A stretch of DNA of 64,000 nt. Source: Bdellovibrio sp. ZAP7 (GTDB taxonomy: Bacteria > Bdellovibrionota > Bdellovibrionia > Bdellovibrionales > Bdellovibrionaceae). The stretch spans positions 3,224,001 to 3,288,000 of the forward strand of contig NZ_CP030082.1 of the NCBI RefSeq assembly GCF_006874645.1, written 5' to 3'. Shown one piece after another: positions 53,619-64,000 of this stretch (position 1 is the first letter of the stretch; every line of letters starts with the position of its first letter). The notes beneath the pieces were generated by a model, which was not told the origin of the DNA, made no database searches, and saw only the letters and a list, made by a program, of their open reading frames with translations. Made by a program: the position numbers and the translations under genes.

Positions 53619-54320
53619 CTAAGCGATCTTTTTGATCTGCGCGAGTTTGTCCTTTAAGACGGTGTTTTCATGCTTGAGTGCATTCACTTCCGAAGAAAGC
53701 TGATTTACTTTTCTTCTTAGGAAGTCTGCTTCCTGACTTGCAGGAGTTGCCGGAGCCGCATCGGAGTCACCTACGATGTTGGGCTTCACATCTTTCTTCG
53801 CCACGTTCGCATCCGTTAATGGTGCGTGGTTCACGTTGAAAGCTGTCGTGTTCAGAATCTCTTCAATGTTTTCAGGAATATGTAATTCTGGATCCACCTT
53901 TTCCAGACGGATAATGCCTTGGCCCACAAAGCCACGCACTTCAGTTAGCATTTTAGAAATGCTTGTTCCTTTTTCCGCTGGAGTCGGACTAGCTTCTGCC
54001 ATAAGGTCCGTGATTTTTCTTTTAGAAATGGGCGGTAAGCAACTTAATAGATTATCAATCTGCTCTTGCGGATTACCATGAAGGGCATAAGCCAATGTCA
54101 TCGGCTGCACACGCGAAAAAATCTCGACCAAGTACTGGCCTTCCCAACTATACACTCGTGTGATCGTCAGAATTCTTTTGCGAAGCGCTTCTTCCCAAAC
54201 CGGATTCTCGCCTGCAATAAGTGTTAGAAATTGCTCTCTCTTAGTTGTTGGTGATGTTTCCAACAATTGAAGCAATTGAAAAAAGCCGCCCTTTTTTTTG
54301 TATCTATCTAGCATTCCCAT
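53619..54320 (-). CDS. FliG C-terminal-domain-like protein with a coiled-coil tail
   Basis: 233 residues from ATG 54320; TTG 54347 and ATG 54314 are alternatives, none with a strong ribosome binding site. Residues about 25-150 resemble the FliG middle/C-terminal domain: AGENPVWEEALRKRI, then QPMTLAYALHGNPQEQ and LPPISKRKITDLMAEASP, ending VRGFVGQGIIRLEK, close to FliG's G-x-I end. The torque helix charges of true FliG are not obvious. A linker rich in Asp/Pro/Ala and a C-terminal coiled coil (about 190-230) follow. It is not a normal FliG: the N-terminal domain is missing and a coiled coil is added. Possibly a switch-like accessory or gliding/motility factor. Confidence 0.75.
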   Translation of the reverse strand: MGMLDRYKKKGGFFQLLQLLETSPTTKREQFLTLIAGENPVWEEALRKRILTITRVYSWEGQYLVEIFSRVQPMTLAYALHGNPQEQIDNLLSCLPPISKRKITDLMAEASPTPAEKGTSISKMLTEVRGFVGQGIIRLEKVDPELHIPENIEEILNTTAFNVNHAPLTDANVAKKDVKPNIVGDSDAAPATPASQEADFLRRKVNQLSSEVNALKHENTVLKDKLAQIKKIA

Positions 54321-54347
54321 GTTTGTTATATCGGAAGCCAATTTCAA

Positions 54348-54593
54348 GACTAAAGGATTAAGACCAGGTAATTCCGTCTCATCCTGAGAATTCGCCCACA
54401 GAAAGCTTCCTCACCTTCCTTGACCGATCTATTGTCCAAAACATCTCCGATAATTTAAAGATTAATCATAGAAAGTCTCATCTCCATCCACCACTCGCCC
54501 CATCTCGAACCATCTCTGTCAAAATTTCTCAACAACATTTCCAACATTTATCACAACCAACACCCCTTTTCTCCTCTCGTCTTATTATCTCAC
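54348..54593. other. Gene-free stretch, left part of the polypyrimidine region
   Basis: No gene was found. The plus strand becomes strongly C/T-rich from about 54530 and continues into the hexamer tract. It must hold the promoter of the FliG-like gene on the minus strand; none is evident. Confidence 0.5.
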
Positions 54594-54677
54594 TTCCTCT
54601 TCCTCTTCCCCTTCCCCTTCCCCTTCCCCTTCCCCTTCCCCTTCCCCTTCCCCTTCCCCTTCCCCTTCCTCTTCCTC
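54594..54677. repeat. Hexamer tandem repeat (TTCCCC x10 flanked by TTCCTC x2 each side)
   Basis: Fourteen consecutive hexamers: two TTCCTC, ten TTCCCC, two TTCCTC, without interruption. On the minus strand this is (GGGGAA)10, a candidate G-quadruplex array. It lies within a longer pyrimidine-rich region (about 54530-54735), 270-360 bp upstream of the FliG-like gene and 100 bp from the VWA-like gene's terminator. Confidence 0.97.
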
Positions 54678-54784
54678 TTCTCTCTTCCCGCCGTTTTTGT
54701 TTTCTCTTTTCTTTCTCCTCTTTTGTCTTCTTTTTTTAATCTTTAGTGCATCAAAACTTGGGTTATCTCTGAATTGAAAATAAA

Positions 54785-54809
54785 AAGGCGAAGCTATCAG
54801 CTTCGCCTT
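54785..54809 (-). terminator. Intrinsic terminator of the VWA-like lipoprotein gene
   Basis: Perfect stem AAGGCGAAGCT / AGCTTCGCCTT, 3-nt loop; T-run on the minus strand. Confidence 0.9.
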
Positions 54810-54944
54810 CGTGTAATAAAATTTAATTCCTTAGCTTTTAGAAAAGATGCAATCGCTGCAAGATGTACTTAATCACTCGAACAAAAACTCCCGACTTACG
54901 AGAGTTTCGCCCGCTGTATTCAGCACCTTCAGAGAAGGCGCTCA

Positions 54945-56090
54945 TTAAAGACCACACTTATATGACAAGTTTACTGTCGTTCCTGGAGAAAGCGTCTGAG
55001 AGAATGTCAGAACATTTCCAGAAACAGAGTGAGCGATGTTTGTGCCTGATACAGAAACTTGCAAATCAGTTGGAGATGAACAGTTCAACAAGATGTCTTT
55101 GATCTTAGCTTGAATCGAAGTTTGGATCGTGCCCAATTGGCCTGTGTAATCCGAAGAACAGATATCCGCAGATACACCCCATGCAGGGCTGACGTTTGTG
55201 AAAGACAAGTAAACTGAGCCAATCGAGCCCGTAACCAAACCTTTTGTGTCTTGATTTGGATTATCTCCCAGTACCTGGCTGTTTTGTTGCGCCAGACAGC
55301 TCGTGTCGCGCACCACGATCGCATGGATAGACAAAGAAGCATATTTAGCTTCACCTAATGAAGACTTCACAGATCTAGGCAAAGAAGCCGGTTGATCCAA
55401 AGCGGCCAATGTATAGTTACCCGAAGAATACAAACCACTTCTCTCGTCTTCATCTGACAAGAAGATAATAGATAAGTGTGCATCGGCACGGATGAAACTG
55501 CCCGGATTGTTTTGAACAACCAAGTTAGCGGAATAAACACCGCGCTCATCACCAGAAGGACAATTGGAAGCATAACCACTCTGATAACCAGCAGAATTGA
55601 TCGAGCTCGCACCATTCGCTCTTAGATAGTTAGCGATAAAGTTTTCACAAGTTGTCGTTTCAGGACGTTGAATAGCTGCATTGAAAAGAGCCAGTCTATT
55701 TGCTTGAGATGGAGTGATATATTTTGAGCCATCGCCCATTGTGATCAATTGACCACCTTGAGGAAATTTACCGCCGCTGATATCCGTCGTTGTGATCGCG
55801 ATACGATAATCTACTTTGGAAGCATCAAGATTTTGAATGAAGTTAGCAAAGCGAGGCGCCAGACGTTTTTGTTCAAACGACATGGATGCTGAGTTGTCAT
55901 TCACAATAAGAATGTCGACCTTACCTGAGCCGGCAGTCACAGAGTATGAGTAGCTCTTTTTATTGTTCTGAACCACACAGTTCGTGCTGGCATTACAGTC
56001 CTTGCTGCTGACGCCAAAGTTCACCGGGGAACAACCCACGTAAAATCCGACGGCAAAAGCCAATGCTGTTAATCTAGTAAGTGTATTCAT
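54945..56090 (-). CDS. VWA-like lipoprotein
   Basis: 381 residues from the ATG at 56090 after GAGAGG; an extension to 56105 is in frame. Signal ends FYVGC, Cys20 predicted lipidated. A von Willebrand A-type domain is suggested by KVDILIVNDNSASM, a near-MIDAS D-x-S-x-S pattern, with DYRIAITTTD and later LSIIFLSDEDERSG strands. C-terminal 70 residues form a beta-sandwich-like end (TDLQVSVSGTNIAHSVSG) ending in YKCGL. Likely a surface adhesin or metal-dependent binding protein; partner unknown. Ends at a good terminator. Confidence 0.8.
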   Translation of the reverse strand: MNTLTRLTALAFAVGFYVGCSPVNFGVSSKDCNASTNCVVQNNKKSYSYSVTAGSGKVDILIVNDNSASMSFEQKRLAPRFANFIQNLDASKVDYRIAITTTDISGGKFPQGGQLITMGDGSKYITPSQANRLALFNAAIQRPETTTCENFIANYLRANGASSINSAGYQSGYASNCPSGDERGVYSANLVVQNNPGSFIRADAHLSIIFLSDEDERSGLYSSGNYTLAALDQPASLPRSVKSSLGEAKYASLSIHAIVVRDTSCLAQQNSQVLGDNPNQDTKGLVTGSIGSVYLSFTNVSPAWGVSADICSSDYTGQLGTIQTSIQAKIKDILLNCSSPTDLQVSVSGTNIAHSVSGNVLTFSQTLSPGTTVNLSYKCGL

Positions 56091-56402
56091 AGACACCTCT
56101 CTCACCCGGATATATCCAATCTCAGTGCCAGAATCCTATAGAACAGCTAAATACCTATAATTACGTACGGTTTTCAGTTTCATCAGTTTCCACCACCAGT
56201 ACCCGCACCGTCGAAATCTTGGACACTGGCCCCTAAAGGGCGTCCTTTCCTGTGCAATTTCAGTATTTTAGACACCCAAAGGGCCCTAGCCCGAAGGAGC
56301 GATTTTGGTCCCCCATTCGAAAGCCTTTGAGGTGCCCCCAAATATTCCCAATAATAAAGACGTTAGGTTGTGACAGCAGGCTTTCGACAAGAGGACACCG
56401 GA
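56091..56402. other. Gene-free stretch of about 310 bp
   Basis: Holds the divergent starts of the VWA-like lipoprotein and the TM-anchored protein. Short GGGCCC-like and CCCTAAAGGGC patches recur around 56229-56290, but no coherent repeat or operator was identified. Confidence 0.45.
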
Positions 56403-56990
56403 ATGGTTTACAAGATTATTGGTTCATTAGTTATTCTGGCAGCAGGTGTCCTGGCATTCCTCATCGTACAAGATGGCCCAACGGGTAGCTTCATCAGCAA
56501 AAAATCAGAATCCTGCGTGCAACTAACTCCAGCCCAGCAACTAGTTAAAATGATAAACGACGATATCGATGAGCTCCACCAGCAAGGCAGTCTCCCAAAG
56601 GAATGGAACGGCATCGCCACAATTGAATATAAAGTAAGATCTGAATTAGCACGCACACTTCTGGGCAGTGAAAAACTAGGTCTACAAAGAGTAAAAGAAG
56701 GAAACTTCTATTTAGAAGTAGAAGTACTTGATATGCCCGATGAGCAAGATCCCGGAATTATCCTTCAAATGAGTTTGAAAGAAATCAAAAGCAAAAACAA
56801 AATCTTCGAAATCGGGAGAACTTATCTGATGAGCACACTCAACAGGCAAACTCCACCATCTCAACCAAAACCCGCTGCTACTCCCACAGCGCAACAACCA
56901 AGTTCACCGACTCAAAAACCCGCTGCTGTACAACACGCTCAACCCACGTCTCAGCAAGCTACACCAGTTCAAAAAGCACCAACAAAGTAG
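56403..56990 (+). CDS. Membrane-anchored protein with Pro/Gln-rich tail, unknown function
   Basis: 195 residues from the ATG at 56403 after an AGAGGA site; a GTG at 56370 would add 11 residues. One N-terminal membrane helix (about 4-22), then a soluble alpha/beta domain of about 120 residues, then a low-complexity tail from 150 rich in Pro, Gln, Thr and Ala (QPKPAATPTAQQP, SQQATPVQKAPTK). The topology suggests an anchored periplasmic domain with a flexible tail. No family recognised. Last gene before the rRNA operon. Confidence 0.7.
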   Translation: MVYKIIGSLVILAAGVLAFLIVQDGPTGSFISKKSESCVQLTPAQQLVKMINDDIDELHQQGSLPKEWNGIATIEYKVRSELARTLLGSEKLGLQRVKEGNFYLEVEVLDMPDEQDPGIILQMSLKEIKSKNKIFEIGRTYLMSTLNRQTPPSQPKPAATPTAQQPSSPTQKPAAVQHAQPTSQQATPVQKAPTK

Positions 56991-57091
56991 CCGATACTTT
57001 GTTACGAATATTCTGGTTGAAGCGAAGCACTCATCCGCCAACAGCAGACGACTTATATAAACTAATTATTGTTTTTAAAAAGACATAAAAA

Positions 57092-57117
57092 AACCCGATC
57101 TGTTTCCAGACCGGGTT
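57092..57117 (-). terminator. rRNA operon terminator
   Basis: AACCCGATCTG / CAGACCGGGTT stem with TTTC loop and a long T-run on the minus strand, 14 bp after the 5S end. Confidence 0.88.
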
Positions 57118-57130
57118 CGAGTAAAAAAGA

Positions 57131-57245
57131 GCTGGCGTCGTGCTACTCTCCCACATGGTCGCCCATGCAATACCATCGCCGCAAGAGGACTTAACTTCTG
57201 AGTTCGGAATGGGATCAGGTGTGGCCCCTCTGCTATAAACACCAG
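57131..57245 (-). rRNA. rrf: 5S rRNA
   Basis: About 115 nt. Minus strand begins GCTGGTGTTTATAGCAGAGG and contains CCGAACTCAGAAGTTAAG, the conserved loop of 5S; the ends pair (GCTGGTG... / ...CGCCAGC). The last gene of the rRNA operon. Confidence 0.95.
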
Positions 57246-57344
57246 CAAAGCGTTTATTAAAACAAAGATGAAGTACGTTTATACTTCGTCGTTCTTCTTT
57301 GCAACTTACTTCCAATACAAATGGAGAAGTTACTTTCTATTTCA

Positions 57345-57396
57345 GACAACTGAATGATTGATTTAATTGATTTTTAGCGAGTCGTTGTTAGTTCCA
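57345..57396 (-). other. 23S processing stem, 3' arm
   Basis: Sequence complementary to 60443-60490 (the 5' flank of 23S) over about 45 nt with few mismatches. In the transcript the two arms pair into the stem cut to release pre-23S. Confidence 0.8.
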
Positions 57397-57504
57397 AGTT
57401 TTAACTCTCTTACTTATTCAGAGAGCTAGTCTCTCGTTCCCAATAAAGGGAAGTCACTGAGACGAAATCTTCGTAACTTAAAGTTAGAAGAATATTTTTT
57501 AAAA

Positions 57505-60437
<2,933 letters not shown>

Positions 60438-60442
60438 AAAAA

Positions 60443-60490
60443 TGGAACTAACCTCGCTAAAAATCAACTAAATCAATCTATTCAATTGTC
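60443..60490 (-). other. 23S processing stem, 5' arm
   Basis: The 5' partner of 57345-57396, just upstream of 23S. Confidence 0.8.
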
Positions 60491-60497
60491 AAAGAAC
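60485..60497 (-). promoter_or_regulatory. boxA-like antitermination element in the 16S-23S spacer
   Basis: Minus strand GTTCTTTGACAAT, matching the rRNA boxA pattern (TGCTCTTTA/GACAA). Confidence 0.65.
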
Positions 60498-60562
60498 GAA
60501 AACCTTCAAGCGCAAAAAATCTCTTATTCACCTCTAACAGACCAACTCAATTTGTTGAAAGT

Positions 60563-60639
<77 letters not shown>

Positions 60640-60665
60640 ATGTTAGATGCGTATAAGAGTTTTCA

Positions 60666-60702
60666 CTCTTTCAAAACTAAACAGCTAGAATAGATTTTTG
60701 GG
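60666..60702 (-). other. 16S processing stem, 3' arm
   Basis: Complementary to 62405-62445 (16S leader) with one mismatch, some G.U pairs and a 4-nt bulge over about 37 nt. Confidence 0.8.
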
Positions 60703-60783
60703 ACTCACCCACTCGGGAAGAGTGAGTTGACCTAAGATTGTGATTGCTTTTTTCAAGTTAAACTTGAAACGCCTATCACCATA

Positions 60784-62305
<1,522 letters not shown>

Positions 62306-62393
62306 AAATTCTGTATCAATCAAACTACTAGCTTTTACGCTGTTGTTTGTTCGAATATATTTAATTTTGAAATTGTGAATACTAGTTACCCAG

Positions 62394-62406
62394 TATTCAA
62401 AGAGCC
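62394..62406 (-). promoter_or_regulatory. boxA-like element in the 16S leader (second)
   Basis: Minus strand GGCTCTTTGAATA, a second antitermination-like motif in the leader. Confidence 0.55.
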
Positions 62407-62445
62407 CAAAAATCTATTTCTTCTAGCTATTCAGTTTTCAAAGAG
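62405..62445 (-). other. 16S processing stem, 5' arm
   Basis: The leader arm pairing with 60666-60702; it overlaps the boxA-like elements. Confidence 0.8.
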
Positions 62446-62446
62446 C
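62434..62446 (-). promoter_or_regulatory. boxA-like element in the 16S leader (first)
   Basis: Minus strand GCTCTTTGAAAAC, close to the boxA consensus. Confidence 0.65.
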
Positions 62447-62486
62447 GAAACAAAAATTCGCTGCCTTTCAGCAGCGCGAGGAACAG

Positions 62487-62514
62487 ATATTACTCTGTAT
62501 TTTGTCCTCGTCAA
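62487..62514 (-). promoter_or_regulatory. rRNA operon sigma-70-type promoter
   Basis: Minus strand TTGACG - 16 nt - TAATAT, preceded by an A/T-rich UP-element-like stretch (62515-62540). It lies between tRNA-Ala and 16S, so tRNA-Ala is not behind this promoter. Confidence 0.75.
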
Positions 62515-62565
62515 TCACTTTTTTAATTTTTCATCATTTCGACGAAAGTCCTAAAAAAGGAAATT

Positions 62566-62641
62566 TGGTGGAGGTAACAGGGATCGAACCTGCGACCTTC
62601 TGAATGCAAATCAGACGCTCTCCCAGCTGAGCTATACCCCC
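62566..62641 (-). tRNA. alaT: tRNA-Ala (anticodon TGC)
   Basis: 76 nt with encoded CCA. Anticodon loop TTTGCAT, D-arm TAGCTCAGCTGGGAGAGC, T-loop GTTCGATCC, acceptor GGGGGTA / TACCTCC. It lies upstream of the rRNA promoter. A weak TTGACC at 62679-62684 could be its -35, but the -10 is unclear. Confidence 0.96.
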
Positions 62642-62728
62642 GCAAAGTGGGACTGGTTTTCGCTCAGACCCCGAAAAAGGTCAATAGCTTTTTTTCGAAA
62701 ACTTAATGCAGGTTGAATTCTGCCTAAT

Positions 62729-62758
62729 AAATAAACGAGGTTTGCACCTCGTTTATTT
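62729..62758 (-). terminator. Intrinsic terminator of the 62795 gene
   Basis: Perfect 13-bp stem AAATAAACGAGGT / ACCTCGTTTATTT with a 4-nt loop; the T-rich tail is part of the stem on the minus strand. Confidence 0.8.
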
Positions 62759-62794
62759 CGAAAAAACTATTTAAATATATGTAATTACTTAAAT

Positions 62795-63310
62795 TTAGGC
62801 AGAAGCCTTGAATTTAGACGCAAGAAGTCGGTTTAACCACTTACGTTCTGCAGCTAGATCGAAACCAACCTTTTCGCCGCCACTAATAATTGCAAGGTAG
62901 ACCTTTTTTAGAATCTCAACCTCAGTATCGTTCCCGTTATCGGCCCCCAAGGACTCTTCAATCGCATCATAAACACTCACTAGATCTGGAGTGGTTACTA
63001 CTTTTGGAATGCGGGTCATATCCAAACCAAGAGTTTCAATAGGTTTAAAACCAATCAAAGTCTCAGTTAAAAGAATTTTTGCGCCATTCTTAAAGTTCAC
63101 TTGAAGAAACGCCTTCCCCTCAGAGTCTGCTCTGTGAAGAACTTCGTTTACGTCTTGAGAACTGAATGTAAAAAGTTTTCCATCAAGATCCTGGCGTAAT
63201 TGCACTCGGCCAGTCTCGTTCATTTTCGCACGAAGCCCTTTTGAGGAATCGACAAAATTCAGGATGTGATCAAGTTCAGCGTGTGTCGACTTTGATTTAG
63301 AATTGCTCAA
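62795..63310 (-). CDS. Hypothetical protein, conserved-looking, cytoplasmic
   Basis: 171 residues; TTG start at 63310, with a GGGGAGGG site about 5 bp upstream and no alternative ATG nearby. No signal peptide. N-terminal residues 1-30 look helical; a compact beta region (about 30-95) with LDGKLFTFSSQDVNEVLHR and FLQVNFKNGAKILLTETLIGFKP follows; C-terminal helices to residue 171. The pattern around 45-95 is faintly PilZ/beta-barrel-like, but I do not assign it. Ends at a strong terminator just before the tRNA-Ala. Confidence 0.7.
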   Translation of the reverse strand: MSNSKSKSTHAELDHILNFVDSSKGLRAKMNETGRVQLRQDLDGKLFTFSSQDVNEVLHRADSEGKAFLQVNFKNGAKILLTETLIGFKPIETLGLDMTRIPKVVTTPDLVSVYDAIEESLGADNGNDTEVEILKKVYLAIISGGEKVGFDLAAERKWLNRLLASKFKASA

Positions 63311-63621
63311 AATACCCTCCCCGTAACCGGGCCTTTCTTAACAATAAAGGTATCGACATCTGAGTGGGGGACTTAACGCCATTTTTTACTTTATGAAAGA
63401 TCAGGTCTCTTATCCTGTAGCAATTTGATTTTTAGCTCGGGAAGGTGTTTCAAGGCGAGTCAATCGCGCCGTGACTTGTAACTCATGTTCCGATTTGAGA
63501 TAAAGAAAGAACCGGAGATCAAGCAACCTTGATAACTTTCTGACCGGCACGGGAAGTGGAATTCACTCCCCTAAGCCCCAAGGTTGAATTGATGTCTGGC
63601 CTGACGAAAGAGGTTTATTTT
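63311..63621. other. Gene-free stretch before the cupin gene
   Basis: About 310 bp. Contains an imperfect hairpin GGGAAGTGGAATTCACTCCC (63551-63570), possibly an operator or leader structure, but no gene. A longer frame from 63556 exists but has no ribosome binding site. Confidence 0.45.
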
Positions 63622-63927
63622 ATGATTATCACTCGCTGGCAAGCACCATTGGTGCCTAGCAAACAACAAGTTCACATGATTCTCGAGGCTGAGGGCTTGG
63701 AACCCTATGATGAGACTTATGCTCCTCAAACGAAGATCCCGGATCATCGCCATCCATTTGCTGAGGTTCGCATCGTTGTTGCTGGTGAGATGCTGTTCAA
63801 TATATCAGGAAACCAGTTTGTTTTGCGCCCTGGCGATCGCGTTGAAATTCCGGCCAACACCAAGCACACTCACACGTCCCAAGGATCTGCCGAGTGTATT
63901 TGTGTTTGCGCACAAAGGGCCATTTAA
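63622..63927 (+). CDS. Small cupin-domain protein
   Basis: 101 residues from the ATG at 63622, 7 bp after an AAGAGGT site. Single-domain cupin: the first motif shows the metal-binding His pair in DHRHPFAEVR, followed by GEMLFNISGNQFVLRPGD; the second motif is VEIPANTKHTHT. Likely binds a divalent metal and a small ligand; enzymatic or sensory roles are both seen in the family. A strong terminator follows. Confidence 0.87.
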   Translation: MIITRWQAPLVPSKQQVHMILEAEGLEPYDETYAPQTKIPDHRHPFAEVRIVVAGEMLFNISGNQFVLRPGDRVEIPANTKHTHTSQGSAECICVCAQRAI

Positions 63928-63954
63928 GAGAATTTTCAATGCGAATTATGAAAT

Positions 63955-63984
63955 AAAAAAAGGACCTCCATGGGTCCTTTTTTT
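63955..63984 (+). terminator. Intrinsic terminator of the cupin gene
   Basis: Stem AAAAAAAGGACC / GGGTCCTTTTTTT with an extended T-run. Confidence 0.9.
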
Positions 63985-64000
63985 ATTCTAACTGTCTTTA

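Noticed and set aside
54594-54677. Hexamer array as a CRISPR-like repeat
   Set aside because: Units are 6 bp, directly abutting with no spacers and no cas genes nearby.

Overview
The window looks like chromosome from a Bdellovibrio-like predatory bacterium (Bdellovibrionales). This is an inference from several features together: many secreted hydrolases and lipoproteins, a flagellin with a sigma-28-type promoter, a stand-alone FliG-C-like protein, a pterin-4a-carbinolamine dehydratase, and a 16S gene whose 5' end reads GATTCTGGCTCAG. I could not run a database search. Genes are densely packed on both strands. No prophage, insertion sequence, integrase or CRISPR array was found.

Layout. 0-3 kb: a di-haem cytochrome c peroxidase, a mono-haem lipoprotein and a trypsin-like protease, then about 700 bp holding opposed fragments of a histidine kinase and a receiver domain. 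3.5-12.7 kb: a tightly spaced five-gene run, aspartate:alanine antiporter (AspT), aspartate 4-decarboxylase (AspD) and a complete tripartite RND efflux pump. 12.7-15 kb: an opposite-strand pair, a DcaP-like porin and a periplasmic asparaginase. The two units suggest an aspartate route: porin, asparaginase, AspT import against alanine, then proton-consuming decarboxylation that could help energise the pump encoded with it. 15-28 kb: a patatin/Omp85 protein, a YiiX-like cysteine hydrolase, alpha/beta hydrolases, an animal-type haem peroxidase lipoprotein, a metallo-hydrolase, and a LysR regulator divergent from an epoxide-hydrolase-like enzyme. 28-43 kb: a fused oligopeptide ABC ATPase with a structured leader, an Ntn amidohydrolase, lipoproteins, a response regulator divergent from a hybrid kinase, a lipoyl-less E2 acyltransferase domain, a FAD-Rieske fusion, DUF72, PCD, MAPEG and flagellin genes.

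43.9-48.5 kb: a branched-chain amino acid ABC operon in which LivM and LivG are fused. 48.8-57 kb: YceI, a papain-like secreted candidate, an OmpA-family protein, a secreted alpha/beta hydrolase, the FliG-C-like coiled-coil protein, a symmetric TTCCCC hexamer tract, a VWA-like lipoprotein and a membrane-anchored Pro/Gln-tailed protein.

57.1-62.6 kb: an rRNA operon on the minus strand (16S, tRNA-Ile, 23S, 5S) with visible promoter, boxA-like elements, processing stems and terminator. A tRNA-Ala lies upstream of the rRNA promoter rather than in the spacer. The window ends with an unrecognised conserved-looking protein and a small cupin. Many starts were moved from the longest open frame to a nearby codon with a ribosome binding site; each case is noted in its entry.
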